33,724 bases of DNA from Actinomycetota bacterium (GCA_016213625.1 JACQZZ010000064.1:1-33724), one strand, 5' to 3'; counted from the stretch's first letter, positions 7,220 to 15,380 are shown. The notes: a model not told the origin generated them from the sequence alone. Translations and numbers: made by a program.

Positions 7220-8188
7220 TCACGTCGCGGCCGGTGTCTCGACGGGCACGAAGCCGGCGTCCCGGCGACGTCGCGCCCGGTCGCCGGTGAGCACCGCGAA
7301 CACCAACACCACCGCGATCCCCACTGCGTCGATCGCCAGGCACGTGACCACGTACCAGCCCGCGTAGGCGACGGCGCGCAGCCCGTCGGTGTCCAGCGAC
7401 CGGATCAGCGCGAACGTGGTGAACCCACCGAGGGCGAGCACGGCCATCACCAGCAGCGTGCGTGACGGCGGGCGGTCCTGTTCGCCCGCGATGCCGTACC
7501 GGTACGGGTGGGCGTGATCGCTCCACAGCAGCACCGCGTGTCCGGCAGCGAACCACATCAGCGCCACGCCATGGGCGCCGAAGGTGTCGCTGGGCCGGTG
7601 CCAGCCGGTGGCCAACACCGCCGTACCGAAGGCCGTGGCCAGCAGCGCCGCGGCCAAGGTGGCCACCTTCCGCCAACGGGTGGTGCTCACCATCACGAGG
7701 CCGAGTGACAGCACCATGCCGATGGTGGCATGGCCGCTCGGGTAGCTGTTGTTGGCGATGCCCTGCACGTCGTCGAACGTCGGCCGGGTGAGGAGGTGCA
7801 GCTTCAACACCTCGGTGGTCAGCACGGCGGCCGACATGCAGGTGCCCACCACGAACACGAGCCGGAGCCGTCGCTGCGCGAGCGCGATGAACACGATGGC
7901 GCCGCCCAGCAGGAACAGCGAACTCTCGGTGACCGTGTTCAGCATGCGGTTCAGCCGCTGTGTGGCCTGCGGTGACACCGCGGCGCGACCCTCGAACGCG
8001 AGGTCGTCCACCTCCTGACCCCACTTCGTGCGTACGAAGACGAGGTACACGACGATCACGGCGATGCCCGCGATGGCGGAGAGGGCGAGCGAGATGCGGA
8101 TGGGGCGTCGCACGTCGCTCGGCGCCGGCATCAGTTGGCCCGGCTCGAGCTGGCCGGCCTCGAGTTGGCGGTTCTCATCGTGTCCCAC
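7220..8188 (-). CDS. PAP2 family membrane phosphatase
   Basis: 322 residues with about six membrane segments. Motif C1 K129-x5-R135-P, C2 Y-P150-S-G-H153 and C3 H197-R-P-S-D201 identify the phosphatidate phosphatase/undecaprenyl-pyrophosphate phosphatase superfamily, active on lipid phosphates at the outer face. The Ser-Arg pair that usually opens C3 is replaced by Ala-Val, so activity is not certain. The GTG start at 8188 lies 10 nt behind a TAGGCT box; an ATG at 8131 is an alternative and would remove a Gln-Leu-rich N-terminal repeat. Convergent with the cupredoxin gene (21 bp apart). Confidence 0.85.
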   Translation of the reverse strand: MGHDENRQLEAGQLEPGQLMPAPSDVRRPIRISLALSAIAGIAVIVVYLVFVRTKWGQEVDDLAFEGRAAVSPQATQRLNRMLNTVTESSLFLLGGAIVFIALAQRRLRLVFVVGTCMSAAVLTTEVLKLHLLTRPTFDDVQGIANNSYPSGHATIGMVLSLGLVMVSTTRWRKVATLAAALLATAFGTAVLATGWHRPSDTFGAHGVALMWFAAGHAVLLWSDHAHPYRYGIAGEQDRPPSRTLLVMAVLALGGFTTFALIRSLDTDGLRAVAYAGWYVVTCLAIDAVGIAVVLVFAVLTGDRARRRRDAGFVPVETPAAT

Positions 8189-8198
8189 GCGGCGAGGG

Positions 8199-8208
8199 AG
8201 CCTACGCT
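8199..8208. promoter_or_regulatory. Divergent overlapping -10 boxes (AGCCTACGCT)
   Basis: TACGCT on the plus strand (8203-8208) ends 7 nt before the GTG at 8216. TAGGCT on the minus strand (8204-8199) ends 10 nt before the GTG at 8188. The two boxes share one TA step within an almost symmetric 10-mer, so only one polymerase can use the site at a time. Confidence 0.5.
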
Positions 8209-8215
8209 GGCACCC

Positions 8216-9388
8216 GTGCCGTCGTCACGAACGCCTCACCTCACCGCCAAGCTGCAGGGCTTCGGCACCACGATCTTCGCCGAGATGTCGGCGCTCGCGA
8301 CGGCCACGGGCAGCGTGAACCTCGGCCAGGGATTCCCCGACTCGGATGGCCCGCGAGAGGTGCTCGACGCCGCCATCGCCGCCATCAACGGTGGGCTGAA
8401 CCAGTACCCGCCCGGGCCCGGCATGCCGGTCCTGCGGCAGGCCATCGTTGCCCACCAGCAGCGCTTCTACGGCCTGCAGTACGACCCCGACTCGGAGGTG
8501 CTGGTCACCGCGGGCGCCACCGAGGCACTCGCCGGCGCGCTGCTGGGTCTGCTCGACACGGGCGACGAGGTCGTGGTGCTCGAGCCGATGTTCGACAGCT
8601 ACGCACCCTGCATCGCGATGGCCGGTGCCGTCGCCAAGCCCGTCACCATTCGTCCGCCGAGCTACACCTTCGACCCCGACGAGTTGCGCGCCGCCATCAC
8701 CCCGAAGACGAAGCTCATCCTGTTCAACTCGCCGCACAACCCCACGGGCCGGGTGTTCAGCCGCGACGAAGTGCAGTGCATCGCCGATCTGGCGATCGAG
8801 CACGATCTGCTCGTGCTCACCGACGAGGTGTACGAACACCTCGTGTTCGATGGCCTCGAGCACGTGGCGCTCGCCGCGCTGCCGGGCATGCGCGAACGCA
8901 CGCTGGTCATCTCCAGCGGTGGCAAGACGTTCAGCACCACCGGTTGGAAGATCGGCTGGTTGTGTGGCCCGGCGCCGCTCGTCACCGCGGTGCGCACCGC
9001 CAAGCAGTTCCTCACCTACGTGAACGGGGGACCGTTCCAGCCCGCGGTGGCGTTGGGGCTGGGTCTGTCCGACGAGTTCTTCTCCGGCCTCGCCGCCGAC
9101 CTGCAGGCCAAGCGCGATCGGCTGATGCCGGGCCTCATCGAGGCCGGCTTCACGGTGTTCCCCACGCAGTCCACCTACTTCGTCACCGTCGACATCCGAC
9201 CACTGCAACCCGATGGCGATGGCATGGACTTCTGTCGCCATCTGCCCCACCGGTGCGGCGTGGTGGCCATCCCCACCGAGGTGCTGTACATGAACAAGCA
9301 CGAAGGCCGCCACATCGTGCGGTTCGCGTTCTGCAAGCAGCTCGACGTGCTCGACGAAGCCGTCCGCCGCCTCAAGACCCTCGGCTGA
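8216..9388 (+). CDS. dapC: PLP-dependent class I/II aminotransferase (DapC / glutamine transaminase-like)
   Basis: 390 residues, fold type I. K237 (S-G-G-K-T-F-S) is the PLP Schiff-base lysine; N175 in S-P-H-N-P-T-G, D203 and Y206 bind the cofactor, and the Arg in H-I-V-R-F binds the substrate carboxylate. The N-terminal stretch F-A-E-M-S-A-L-A-T and V-N-L-G-Q-G-F-P-D closely resemble M. tuberculosis Rv0858c, called N-succinyldiaminopimelate aminotransferase DapC (recalled, not searched). The same subfamily includes kynurenine/glutamine transaminases, and the convergent neighbour resembles omega-amidase, so the substrate is open. The GTG start is set by a -10 box 7 nt upstream. Confidence 0.9.
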   Translation: MPSSRTPHLTAKLQGFGTTIFAEMSALATATGSVNLGQGFPDSDGPREVLDAAIAAINGGLNQYPPGPGMPVLRQAIVAHQQRFYGLQYDPDSEVLVTAGATEALAGALLGLLDTGDEVVVLEPMFDSYAPCIAMAGAVAKPVTIRPPSYTFDPDELRAAITPKTKLILFNSPHNPTGRVFSRDEVQCIADLAIEHDLLVLTDEVYEHLVFDGLEHVALAALPGMRERTLVISSGGKTFSTTGWKIGWLCGPAPLVTAVRTAKQFLTYVNGGPFQPAVALGLGLSDEFFSGLAADLQAKRDRLMPGLIEAGFTVFPTQSTYFVTVDIRPLQPDGDGMDFCRHLPHRCGVVAIPTEVLYMNKHEGRHIVRFAFCKQLDVLDEAVRRLKTLG

Positions 9389-9418
9389 ACGACTCGGGGC
9401 TGAACGACTCGAGGCTGA
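9383..9418 (+). repeat. 15-bp tandem repeat duplicating the stop codon
   Basis: GGCTGAACGACTCGG at 9383-9397, a copy differing only in its last base at 9398-9412, then GGCTGA at 9413-9418. The unit is five codons, so TGA recurs in the same frame at 9386, 9401 and 9416. It probably arose by replication slippage over the gene end. Confidence 0.85.
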
Positions 9419-9429
9419 TCAAGGGTGGG

Positions 9430-10200
9430 TCAGCGGCGGTCGGGGAGGAAGCGGAACCGATCGCGCACCGCGGCCACGTGAGCGGGCTCGATGTCGGCGA
9501 ACAGGATGGTCTCGCCCTGTGAGCCCGTGGCGAGCAACTCGCCGAGCGGATCGACGATGCGACTGTCGCCGACGTACTTCAAGCCGCCGCCTTCGCCCAC
9601 CCGATTGCAGCCCGCCACGTACGCCTGGTTCTCGATGGCGCGCGCCTGGAGCAACGCCATCCAGTGCGACCGCCGCGGTTCGGGCCAGTTGGCCGGCACG
9701 AGGTAGAGGTCGGTGGTGGTGGCCAGACCCCAGAACTCGTCGGCGAAGCGAAGGTCGTAACAGACGAACGGGGTGACGCGCACGTCGTCGATGGTGACCT
9801 GCACGAGCCGCGACCCGGCGCGGAAGTGCGCGTCCTCTCCGCCGAAGGTGAACGGGTGGATCTTGTGATAGCGGTGCACGGTGCCGTCGGGGCCCGCCAG
9901 CACGAAGCTGTTGGCCGGACGATGATCGTGCGGGTCGGTGTCGGCCGGAATCTCGGGGCAGCTGCCGCACACCCACACACCGTGCTGTGCCGCTTGCTCC
10001 TGCAGGAACTGCGAGGACGGGCCGCCTTCGGGTTCGGCCAGATGCGGGTTGTCCACCGCGAACCCGGTGCTGAACGTCTCGGTGAGCAGCACCATCCGCG
10101 CGCCACCCGCGGCAGCCGCGGCCACCATGGGAGCGAGCCGACGGAAGTTCGCGTCGCGGTCGTTCCAGACGATGTCGTGTTGCACGGCGGCCAGTCGCAT
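9430..10200 (-). CDS. Carbon-nitrogen hydrolase, omega-amidase-like (nitrilase superfamily)
   Basis: 256 residues. The Glu-Lys-Cys triad is E41 (L-T-E-T-F-S-T-G-F), K113 (Y-H-K-I-H) and C147 (F-V-C-Y-D-L-R-F). The E-x-F-x-(T/S)-G-F context is that of the YafV/Nit2 omega-amidases, which hydrolyse 2-oxoglutaramate and 2-oxosuccinamate made by glutamine and asparagine transaminases. The convergent aminotransferase would be a natural partner (inference). The ATG follows TACGAT by 7 nt with no Shine-Dalgarno. Divergent from a TetR regulator that may control it. Confidence 0.9.
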   Translation of the reverse strand: MRLAAVQHDIVWNDRDANFRRLAPMVAAAAAGGARMVLLTETFSTGFAVDNPHLAEPEGGPSSQFLQEQAAQHGVWVCGSCPEIPADTDPHDHRPANSFVLAGPDGTVHRYHKIHPFTFGGEDAHFRAGSRLVQVTIDDVRVTPFVCYDLRFADEFWGLATTTDLYLVPANWPEPRRSHWMALLQARAIENQAYVAGCNRVGEGGGLKYVGDSRIVDPLGELLATGSQGETILFADIEPAHVAAVRDRFRFLPDRR

Positions 10201-10207
10201 ACCCCCA

Positions 10208-10213
10208 ATCGTA
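10208..10213 (-). promoter_or_regulatory. -10 box TACGAT, leaderless
   Basis: On the minus strand TACGAT ends 7 nt before the ATG at 10200 of the nitrilase-family gene. Confidence 0.5.
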
Positions 10214-10223
10214 TGCCGGACTT

Positions 10224-10244
10224 GCACATGGGCGTATGGTGTGC
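10224..10244. promoter_or_regulatory. Candidate TetR operator over the TetR promoter
   Basis: GCACA (10224-10228) and TGTGC (10240-10244) form an inverted repeat with 11 nt between. It covers TATGGT (10235-10240), a -10 box 8 nt before the ATG at 10249. Position fits autoregulation of the divergent TetR and nitrilase genes; the arms are short, so this is tentative. Confidence 0.35.
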
Positions 10245-10248
10245 AGCA

Positions 10249-10959
10249 ATGCAGGAACTTCGTACCGAACCCCGACAGCGACGGAGCCAGCAGTCCATCG
10301 ACGCCATCCTGGATGCGGCCGAGCGCCTCATCCACGAGCAGGGTCAGGTGGGCTTCACCGCCAACGAACTGGCCGCCGCGGCGGGCATGTCCATCGGCCG
10401 TGTCTACTACTGGTTCCCCGACATTCCTGCGGTGGTCACCGCGCTCGTCGAGCGCAGTGCACACCGACTCGCCGACGTGTTCGGCTCGTCCACTCGCTCG
10501 CAGTACGGCGTCACCACGCCGTTGCTGTTGCAACGAGCCATCGGTGCGATGTGCAAGTACGTCGACGAGAACCCCGCCGCCGTGGCGCTGTGCATCACCG
10601 GTGGCGACGGCGGCCCGGGCAAGGTGCTGTCCGATCAGCTCGTGCAGTTCGCCTGCGCACTCGTCATCGACCGCGTGCCCGGCGTGCCCACGGTCGAGGT
10701 GGAAGTGGTGGCGCGCACCACGGTGGGCATCACGCTCGGCATGCTCAACGGCTACACCGCCGCCGGTGCCGCGCGTCCGCTCATCCAGCAGGAACTGGTG
10801 TACGTGCTGTCGGCGTACCTGTACGCGCGGTTCCCACCGCCGAACGACTTCACCTGGACCGACCCCGATCGTGGCGTGCAACCGTCGCGTCCGTCGCGTC
10901 GCGACTTCACCGAGTCGGCCATCGTGTGGCCCGCGCTCGCACCCGACGCGCCGCACTGA
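10249..10959 (+). CDS. TetR family transcriptional regulator
   Basis: 236 residues. The N-terminal helix-turn-helix reads from I-L-D-A-A-E-R-L-I (about 22-30) through F-T-A-N-E-L-A-A-A-A-G-M-S-I-G-R-V-Y-Y-W-F, the TetR signature; the rest is an alpha-helical ligand-binding domain of unknown specificity. The C-terminal 30 residues are Pro/Arg/Asp-rich. The ATG at 10249 follows TATGGT by 8 nt. It is 48 bp from, and divergent to, the omega-amidase-like gene, its most likely target. Confidence 0.9.
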   Translation: MQELRTEPRQRRSQQSIDAILDAAERLIHEQGQVGFTANELAAAAGMSIGRVYYWFPDIPAVVTALVERSAHRLADVFGSSTRSQYGVTTPLLLQRAIGAMCKYVDENPAAVALCITGGDGGPGKVLSDQLVQFACALVIDRVPGVPTVEVEVVARTTVGITLGMLNGYTAAGAARPLIQQELVYVLSAYLYARFPPPNDFTWTDPDRGVQPSRPSRRDFTESAIVWPALAPDAPH

Positions 10960-10979
10960 GCGGCGCCGCGGTCAGCTGC

Positions 10980-11465
10980 TCACGGCAGCGCCAACTCCAA
11001 CAGGCTGACGGTCTTCTTGCCGCCGTCGGTGTCCTGCTGCCCCACCTCGCGGAAGCCGACGGAGTGGTGGAACCGCAGCGACGCCTCGTTCATCGGCCGC
11101 ACGTTCACTTCGCAGGTGATGACCGGGTAGCGCCCCGTCATCAGCGTGACCAGCTCGTCGTAGAAGCCACGGCCGATGCCGTAGCGTCGGAAGTCGGGGT
11201 GCACGGCGATGCGATCCAGGTAGACGAAGTCGGTGTAGTTGCGGCTGAACCATCCGTAGTTGAGGCTGCCGTACGGCTGCCCCGGACCGATGGCCCAACA
11301 GAAGCCGGCGAACCGACCATCCACCTCGGCGGTCAGCGCCGCGTCGGCGAGCGCCGCCAAGCGCGCCACCTCCGGCGCATCCAACTCGTTCAGCTCGGGC
11401 ACGTTGGCGTTGTTCAGCGCCACCGCGTGCGGCACGTCGTGGTCGGCGAAGGGACGGATGATCAC
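10980..11465 (-). CDS. GNAT family N-acetyltransferase
   Basis: 161 residues, a single GNAT domain. Motif A is [16 protein letters not shown], whose R-x-x-G-x-G/A segment holds the acetyl-CoA pyrophosphate; [13 protein letters not shown] is the typical motif B region. The GTG start at 11465 lies 8 nt after TAGCCT and is the last start before the -10 box. Acceptor substrate unknown. Divergent from msrA, 63 bp apart; convergent with the TetR gene. Confidence 0.88.
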   Translation of the reverse strand: MIIRPFADHDVPHAVALNNANVPELNELDAPEVARLAALADAALTAEVDGRFAGFCWAIGPGQPYGSLNYGWFSRNYTDFVYLDRIAVHPDFRRYGIGRGFYDELVTLMTGRYPVITCEVNVRPMNEASLRFHHSVGFREVGQQDTDGGKKTVSLLELALP

Positions 11466-11473
11466 GAGCCGAG

Positions 11474-11479
11474 AGGCTA
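11474..11479 (-). promoter_or_regulatory. -10 box TAGCCT, leaderless
   Basis: On the minus strand TAGCCT ends 8 nt before the GTG at 11465 of the GNAT gene. Confidence 0.5.
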
Positions 11480-11516
11480 GCCGTGGCCACGCGACGACAG
11501 CCGTTGGCATTGCACG

Positions 11517-11522
11517 TAGCCT
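11517..11522 (+). promoter_or_regulatory. -10 box TAGCCT, leaderless
   Basis: TAGCCT ends 6 nt before the ATG of msrA at 11529. The same hexamer drives the divergent GNAT gene. Confidence 0.5.
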
Positions 11523-11528
11523 TTCCTC

Positions 11529-12176
11529 ATGCTGTTCCGCCACAAGGCCGAGATGGTCACCCCCGACGCCGCCCTGCCCGGTCGCACCGATCAGACGATG
11601 CCCGTGCCCGAACGACACTTCGTGCTCGACACGCCGCTCACCGGCCCGTGGCCCGAGGGCATGCAGACCGCGGTGTTCGGTCTGGGCTGTTTCTGGGGTG
11701 CGGAGCGCAAGTTCTGGCAGACCGACGGCGTGTACTCCACGGCCGTCGGGTACGCGGGTGGCTACACGCCGAACGCCACCTACGAGGAGGCGTGCAGCGG
11801 TCGCACCGGCCATGCAGAAGTGGTGCTGGTGGTGTTCGACCCGGCGAAGGTGAGCTTCGAGCAGCTGCTGAAGGTGTTCTGGGAGAACCATGACCCCACC
11901 CAGGGCATGCGTCAGGGCAACGACATGGGCACGCAGTACCGCAGCGCCATCTACACCACCGACCCGTCACAGGACGCGGCCGTCACCACCAGTCGGGCGA
12001 TGTACCAGGAACGCCTGGCGGCGGCCGGCTTCGGCCCCATCACCACCGAAGTGGCCCCGCTCACCGACTTCTACTACGCCGAGCCGTACCACCAGCAGTA
12101 CCTGGCCAAGAACCCCAATGGCTACTGCGGCATCGGCGGCACCGGCGTCAGCTGCCCCATCGGCCTCACCGCCTGA
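11529..12176 (+). CDS. msrA: Peptide-methionine (S)-S-oxide reductase MsrA
   Basis: 215 residues, the long E. coli-type form with an N-terminal extension of about 45 residues. The catalytic C54 is in G-C-F-W-G-A-E, and C200 and C209 near the C-terminus match the two resolving cysteines of E. coli MsrA. The enzyme reduces the S-epimer of methionine sulfoxide in proteins and free methionine, with electrons from thioredoxin. No msrB is adjacent. The start follows a -10 box by 6 nt. Cytosolic; no signal peptide. Confidence 0.95.
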   Translation: MLFRHKAEMVTPDAALPGRTDQTMPVPERHFVLDTPLTGPWPEGMQTAVFGLGCFWGAERKFWQTDGVYSTAVGYAGGYTPNATYEEACSGRTGHAEVVLVVFDPAKVSFEQLLKVFWENHDPTQGMRQGNDMGTQYRSAIYTTDPSQDAAVTTSRAMYQERLAAAGFGPITTEVAPLTDFYYAEPYHQQYLAKNPNGYCGIGGTGVSCPIGLTA

Positions 12177-12191
12177 CCGCGCACTTGAGTT

Positions 12192-12221
12192 CCGACTCGC
12201 GAACTCACGTTCGCGCGTCCA
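12192..12221. terminator. Imperfect palindromic terminator between convergent genes
   Basis: Arm CCGACTCGCGAAC (12192-12204), loop TCAC, arm GTTCGCGCGTCCA (12209-12221): 7 bp perfect next to the loop, then a mismatch and 3 more pairs. Same 13-4-13 layout as 3795-3824, and both are preceded by TGAGTTCCGAC. It overlaps the last codons of the minus-strand gene ending at 12205. Confidence 0.6.
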
Positions 12222-12630
12222 GGAACTCGGCGAGGGCCGCGCGGAGGTCGTCGGGGGAACGCACCAGGCGATCCAGGCTGCACTCCATCATCAGGTTCAC
12301 CACTTCGTGGGCGAAGCGCATGCGCCAGTCGGTGTGCAGGCCGATGATGTACTTCCCCCTGGCGTGCGCGTAGCCCAGCTCCCACGCCGTGCCGTCGTCG
12401 GTGATGACGCCGTTGAGGTTGGCCACCACCAGATCGCACTCGTCGATGGCGCGCTTGTCGTTCTCGAAGATGGCGCGCACGTTGAACTCGTCCTTGGGCG
12501 GGTTGTCGCGGTGCGGCAGGAACGTGCGGAACCCGGTGTCGGCCACCAGCGTGTCGATCTGCTCGATCCACCACCGTTCGCCTTCGTCGAACAGCGGCCC
12601 GGCCACGTAGGCGAGGGGGCGGTCGGTCAT
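12205..12630 (-). CDS. Nucleoside 2-deoxyribosyltransferase-like protein
   Basis: 141 residues. The N-terminal Y-V-A-G-P-L-F and the segment D-D-G-T-A-W-E84-L-G-Y-A match the nucleoside 2-deoxyribosyltransferase family (PF05014), where the Glu of the G-T-x-x-E-x-G motif is the nucleophile that forms a deoxyribosyl-enzyme intermediate. Family members exchange or hydrolyse bases of deoxynucleosides or nucleotides. Its ATG overlaps the stop of the CoA-transferase gene by 4 nt (ATGA), so it is the last gene of that minus-strand unit. A metabolic link to the CoA-transferase is not obvious. Confidence 0.82.
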   Translation of the reverse strand: MTDRPLAYVAGPLFDEGERWWIEQIDTLVADTGFRTFLPHRDNPPKDEFNVRAIFENDKRAIDECDLVVANLNGVITDDGTAWELGYAHARGKYIIGLHTDWRMRFAHEVVNLMMECSLDRLVRSPDDLRAALAEFLDART

Positions 12631-13757
12631 CGGTTCCAGCCTTTCTCTCTGATCTCGGGTCCGTCGGCGTCGAGTGCTCGGCCCTGCCACCGCAGCACCC
12701 CGGGCGTGGCGCTGAGCTTGGCGATGAGTCCCTGCATCGGTGTGCCATCGAGGGCGACGATGGCGTCGCGGGCGGCGAAGTGCGGGTCGGCCGCGATGTC
12801 GGCCATGGTGAACACGGGGCCGACAGCTGCGTCGACCTCGTCGAACGCCGCCAGCACCTCGGGCCGCGTGCGCGCTGCGCACCACTCGCGCATCAACGCC
12901 TCGAGTTCCTCACGATGCGTCATGCGGTCGGCGAAGCCCGTGAAGCGTGGGTCGTCGTCCACCCCCAACAGGCGCAGCACCCGTGCGGCCACCGAATCAC
13001 TCGAGGCCGACAGCCCCACCCACAGCCCGTCGGCGCACTGATAGGTGCCGCGTGGCACCGTGTACGGCAGCCCGGCGCCCATGCGCGGCTGCAACTCGCC
13101 GGTGAGCGCGTAGAGCGACACCAGCGGGCTCATCAGTTGGAACACGCTCTCCAGCAAGCTCACGTCGACCACCTGACCCACCCCGCTGTGCACCGCGACC
13201 ATGGTGGCGAACGCGCCCACCAGGCCGGTGATCTCGTCGGTGAGGGCGATGGGTGGCAGCAGCGGTTGCCCGTCGGGCAGCCCGCTGATGGCGGCGAGGC
13301 CCGACATGCTCTCGGCGATGGTGGCGAACCCCGGCTTGCCCGCGTACGGACCGGTCTGGCCGAACCCGGTGACGCGGGTGACGACCAGCCGCGGGTTCAG
13401 CGCGAGCAGCTCGTCGGGCGCCAGACCGAGTCGCTCGAGCGTGCCCGGTCGGAAGTTCTCGACCAGCACGTCGGCCTCGCGCAACAGATCGCGCAGCACC
13501 TCCAGGTCGTCGGCGTCCTTCAGGTCGAGTGCGATCGTGCGCTTGTTGCGGTTGACCTGCTTCCACCACATGCCGTCGCCGGTGCGCGGGTCGCGCCAGG
13601 CCATGTTGCGCAGGCTGTCGCCGGTGTCGGGTCGCTCGACCTTGATGACGTCGGCACCGAAGTCGGCCAGGTAGCGCGCGCAGTTGGGCCCGGCGATCAC
13701 CGTCGAGAGGTCGACGACGCGCAGGTCGGCCAACGGTGGCGTGGTCGGGTGGGCCAT
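12627..13757 (-). CDS. Class III CoA-transferase (CaiB/BaiF family)
   Basis: 376 residues. The opening V-V-D-L-S-T-V-I-A-G-P and F-G-A-D-V-I-K-V-E are the usual N-terminal signature; D174 in L-T-D-E-I-T-G sits where the catalytic aspartate (Asp169 in formyl-CoA transferase) forms the acyl anhydride. These enzymes move CoA between carboxylic acids or, in the racemase branch, epimerise 2-methylacyl-CoA; this sequence does not tell which. It lies 19 nt after the DinB-like gene and overlaps the deoxyribosyltransferase-like gene. No clear own promoter. Confidence 0.9.
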   Translation of the reverse strand: MAHPTTPPLADLRVVDLSTVIAGPNCARYLADFGADVIKVERPDTGDSLRNMAWRDPRTGDGMWWKQVNRNKRTIALDLKDADDLEVLRDLLREADVLVENFRPGTLERLGLAPDELLALNPRLVVTRVTGFGQTGPYAGKPGFATIAESMSGLAAISGLPDGQPLLPPIALTDEITGLVGAFATMVAVHSGVGQVVDVSLLESVFQLMSPLVSLYALTGELQPRMGAGLPYTVPRGTYQCADGLWVGLSASSDSVAARVLRLLGVDDDPRFTGFADRMTHREELEALMREWCAARTRPEVLAAFDEVDAAVGPVFTMADIAADPHFAARDAIVALDGTPMQGLIAKLSATPGVLRWQGRALDADGPEIREKGWNR

Positions 13758-13776
13758 GGACGAAGTGTCGCGTGGA

Positions 13777-14391
13777 TCAGCCGAGCACGTTGTAATCGCC
13801 CGGCAGCGCGGCCCGCCCGGTGAGCGCCAGGATGAGCGGCGCCGGCGACGCCAGCTGAGTGAGCACGGCGATCACCACGGCTGCGGTGTCGGGGTGCAAC
13901 TCGGGTAGCTGCCCGGTGGCTCGCTGCAGGTCGAGCGTGTGCACGCCCAACTCGACGACTCGGGTGGCGAGGTACTCGATGAGCGTGATCTGCCCGGCGA
14001 ACGTGTTGACCGGGTCGTCGTCGGCGGTGGACGCCACCAGCGCCAGCACCTGCGTGATGATGTTCTCGGCCTCGCCGAGCGGATCGATGAGCTGCCGTCC
14101 TGCCTGGCGTGCCCGGGCGTTCACGCCCTGGTGGACGCCGCTGTCGGCGAGCACCGTCTGGTAGTACTCGGACGCGTCGGCCAGCACGCGGTCGGTGGTG
14201 GGCTGCGCCGACAGGTAGCCGTCGATGGTGATGAACGCGCGCAGCGTGTGCGCGGTGAGCTCACGCACGGACCAGTCGCCGAGTGCACCGTGGCGGTCCC
14301 ACTGCGCAGGCCCGATGGCGCGCAAGGTGGCCAGCAGCGTGGCCGCACCCTCCTGGAAGGCGGCTCTCACCTGAGCGGGATGTTGCAGCAT
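13777..14391 (-). CDS. DinB/maleylpyruvate isomerase-like (mycothiol-dependent) family protein
   Basis: 204 residues. The pattern W-D-R-H-G-A-L-G-D-W-S-V-R-E-L-T-A-H-T followed by G-Y-L and a later V-V-E-L-G-V-H-T-L-D-L resembles the maleylpyruvate-isomerase N-terminal domain, a DinB four-helix bundle with three histidines on a metal that often uses mycothiol in actinomycetes. Function beyond that is unknown. The ATG at 14391 is preceded by GGAGGA and lies inside the upstream phosphoesterase gene (25-bp overlap), so the two are co-translated. Confidence 0.75.
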   Translation of the reverse strand: MLQHPAQVRAAFQEGAATLLATLRAIGPAQWDRHGALGDWSVRELTAHTLRAFITIDGYLSAQPTTDRVLADASEYYQTVLADSGVHQGVNARARQAGRQLIDPLGEAENIITQVLALVASTADDDPVNTFAGQITLIEYLATRVVELGVHTLDLQRATGQLPELHPDTAAVVIAVLTQLASPAPLILALTGRAALPGDYNVLG

Positions 14392-15374
14392 CGATCCTCC
14401 AACCTGCCCAGAGCGTACGACTCGTAGTCGACGCCGAAATCCGAATAGAGATGGCGGCAGCGTTCGCTCCACACGAGCGCCTCTGGTGCGCTGATGCGGT
14501 GCACCACCTGGGTGATGCCGCCCTCGTACACGCGGTACTCGGCCCACGTGCCGGGGAAGTCCTTCACACACCCGATCTCGATGGTGGGCACGCCGTTCGA
14601 CATGTGCCGCACCCGGTGGCGGTGGGTGTGGCCGGCGGCGTAGGCGACGATGTTCGAGTGGTGCCGCACCACGTCGGCCAGGCCGTCGCTGGCGTCGGGG
14701 CTCATGCCGAAGTAACCCTCGGAGCGGTGCCCGTGGTCGGCACCGGGAAGCCATTGCTGATGGTGCCCCAGGACGATGACCGGTCGATCGGTGTCGGCCG
14801 CGTGATCGCTCAGCCAGGCGAGCTGATCGGTGGTGAGCGCGCCGGTGGTCTCGGTGGGGATGACCGTGTCGAGCAGGGCGATGGCGATGCCGGGCAGCTC
14901 GATCCACTGGTCGCCGGCGTAGCGGTGCTGGCCCTGGTACGCGTCGTGGTTGCCCCGCACCACGTGCAGCGCGTCGCCGAAGGTGCCGCGGTAGAGCGAC
15001 TCGAACGCGTCGAACTCGTCGGGTTGGCCGTCGTTGGTGAGGTCGCCCTTCACGACGACCGCGTCGAACCCGAGCGGTGCGATCTCGGCCACCGCGGCCT
15101 GGTTCATGGTCTCCGGATATGGCGGCTCGCCGGGCAGCGCTCGCTGGATGGGGCCGTCGAGGCTGTCGCCCACCTTGCCGCACACCACCTCGCCGAAGTG
15201 CACGTCGTTCACCGTGGCGAAGCGGCTGAGCAGCGCTCCGCCCGGCCGGGCCAAGGTGGTGACCTCCAGGCCCATCAGCTCGTAGGTGGTGGCCGGTTGG
15301 AGGTCATCGAACCTGCTCACGACGTGTCCGTCGTGGATCACGACGAGGTCATCGGCAACGGTCGTCAGGTCCAC
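14367..15374 (-). CDS. Calcineurin-like metallophosphoesterase
   Basis: 335 residues. The five metal motifs are in order: D57-V-H59, G-D111-L-T-N, G-N142-H143-D144, G-H-H and G-H-T-H. This is the class III cyclic-nucleotide phosphodiesterase/Icc-like fold; the real substrate (cAMP, lipid-linked phosphate or other) is not clear. Residues 1-50 form a short beta-rich segment before the first motif. No signal peptide. The GTG start is set by TACGGT 6 nt upstream. First gene of the minus-strand unit running to 12205. Confidence 0.88.
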   Translation of the reverse strand: MDLTTVADDLVVIHDGHVVSRFDDLQPATTYELMGLEVTTLARPGGALLSRFATVNDVHFGEVVCGKVGDSLDGPIQRALPGEPPYPETMNQAAVAEIAPLGFDAVVVKGDLTNDGQPDEFDAFESLYRGTFGDALHVVRGNHDAYQGQHRYAGDQWIELPGIAIALLDTVIPTETTGALTTDQLAWLSDHAADTDRPVIVLGHHQQWLPGADHGHRSEGYFGMSPDASDGLADVVRHHSNIVAYAAGHTHRHRVRHMSNGVPTIEIGCVKDFPGTWAEYRVYEGGITQVVHRISAPEALVWSERCRHLYSDFGVDYESYALGRLEDRCCNIPLR

Positions 15375-15380
15375 GGCGCC

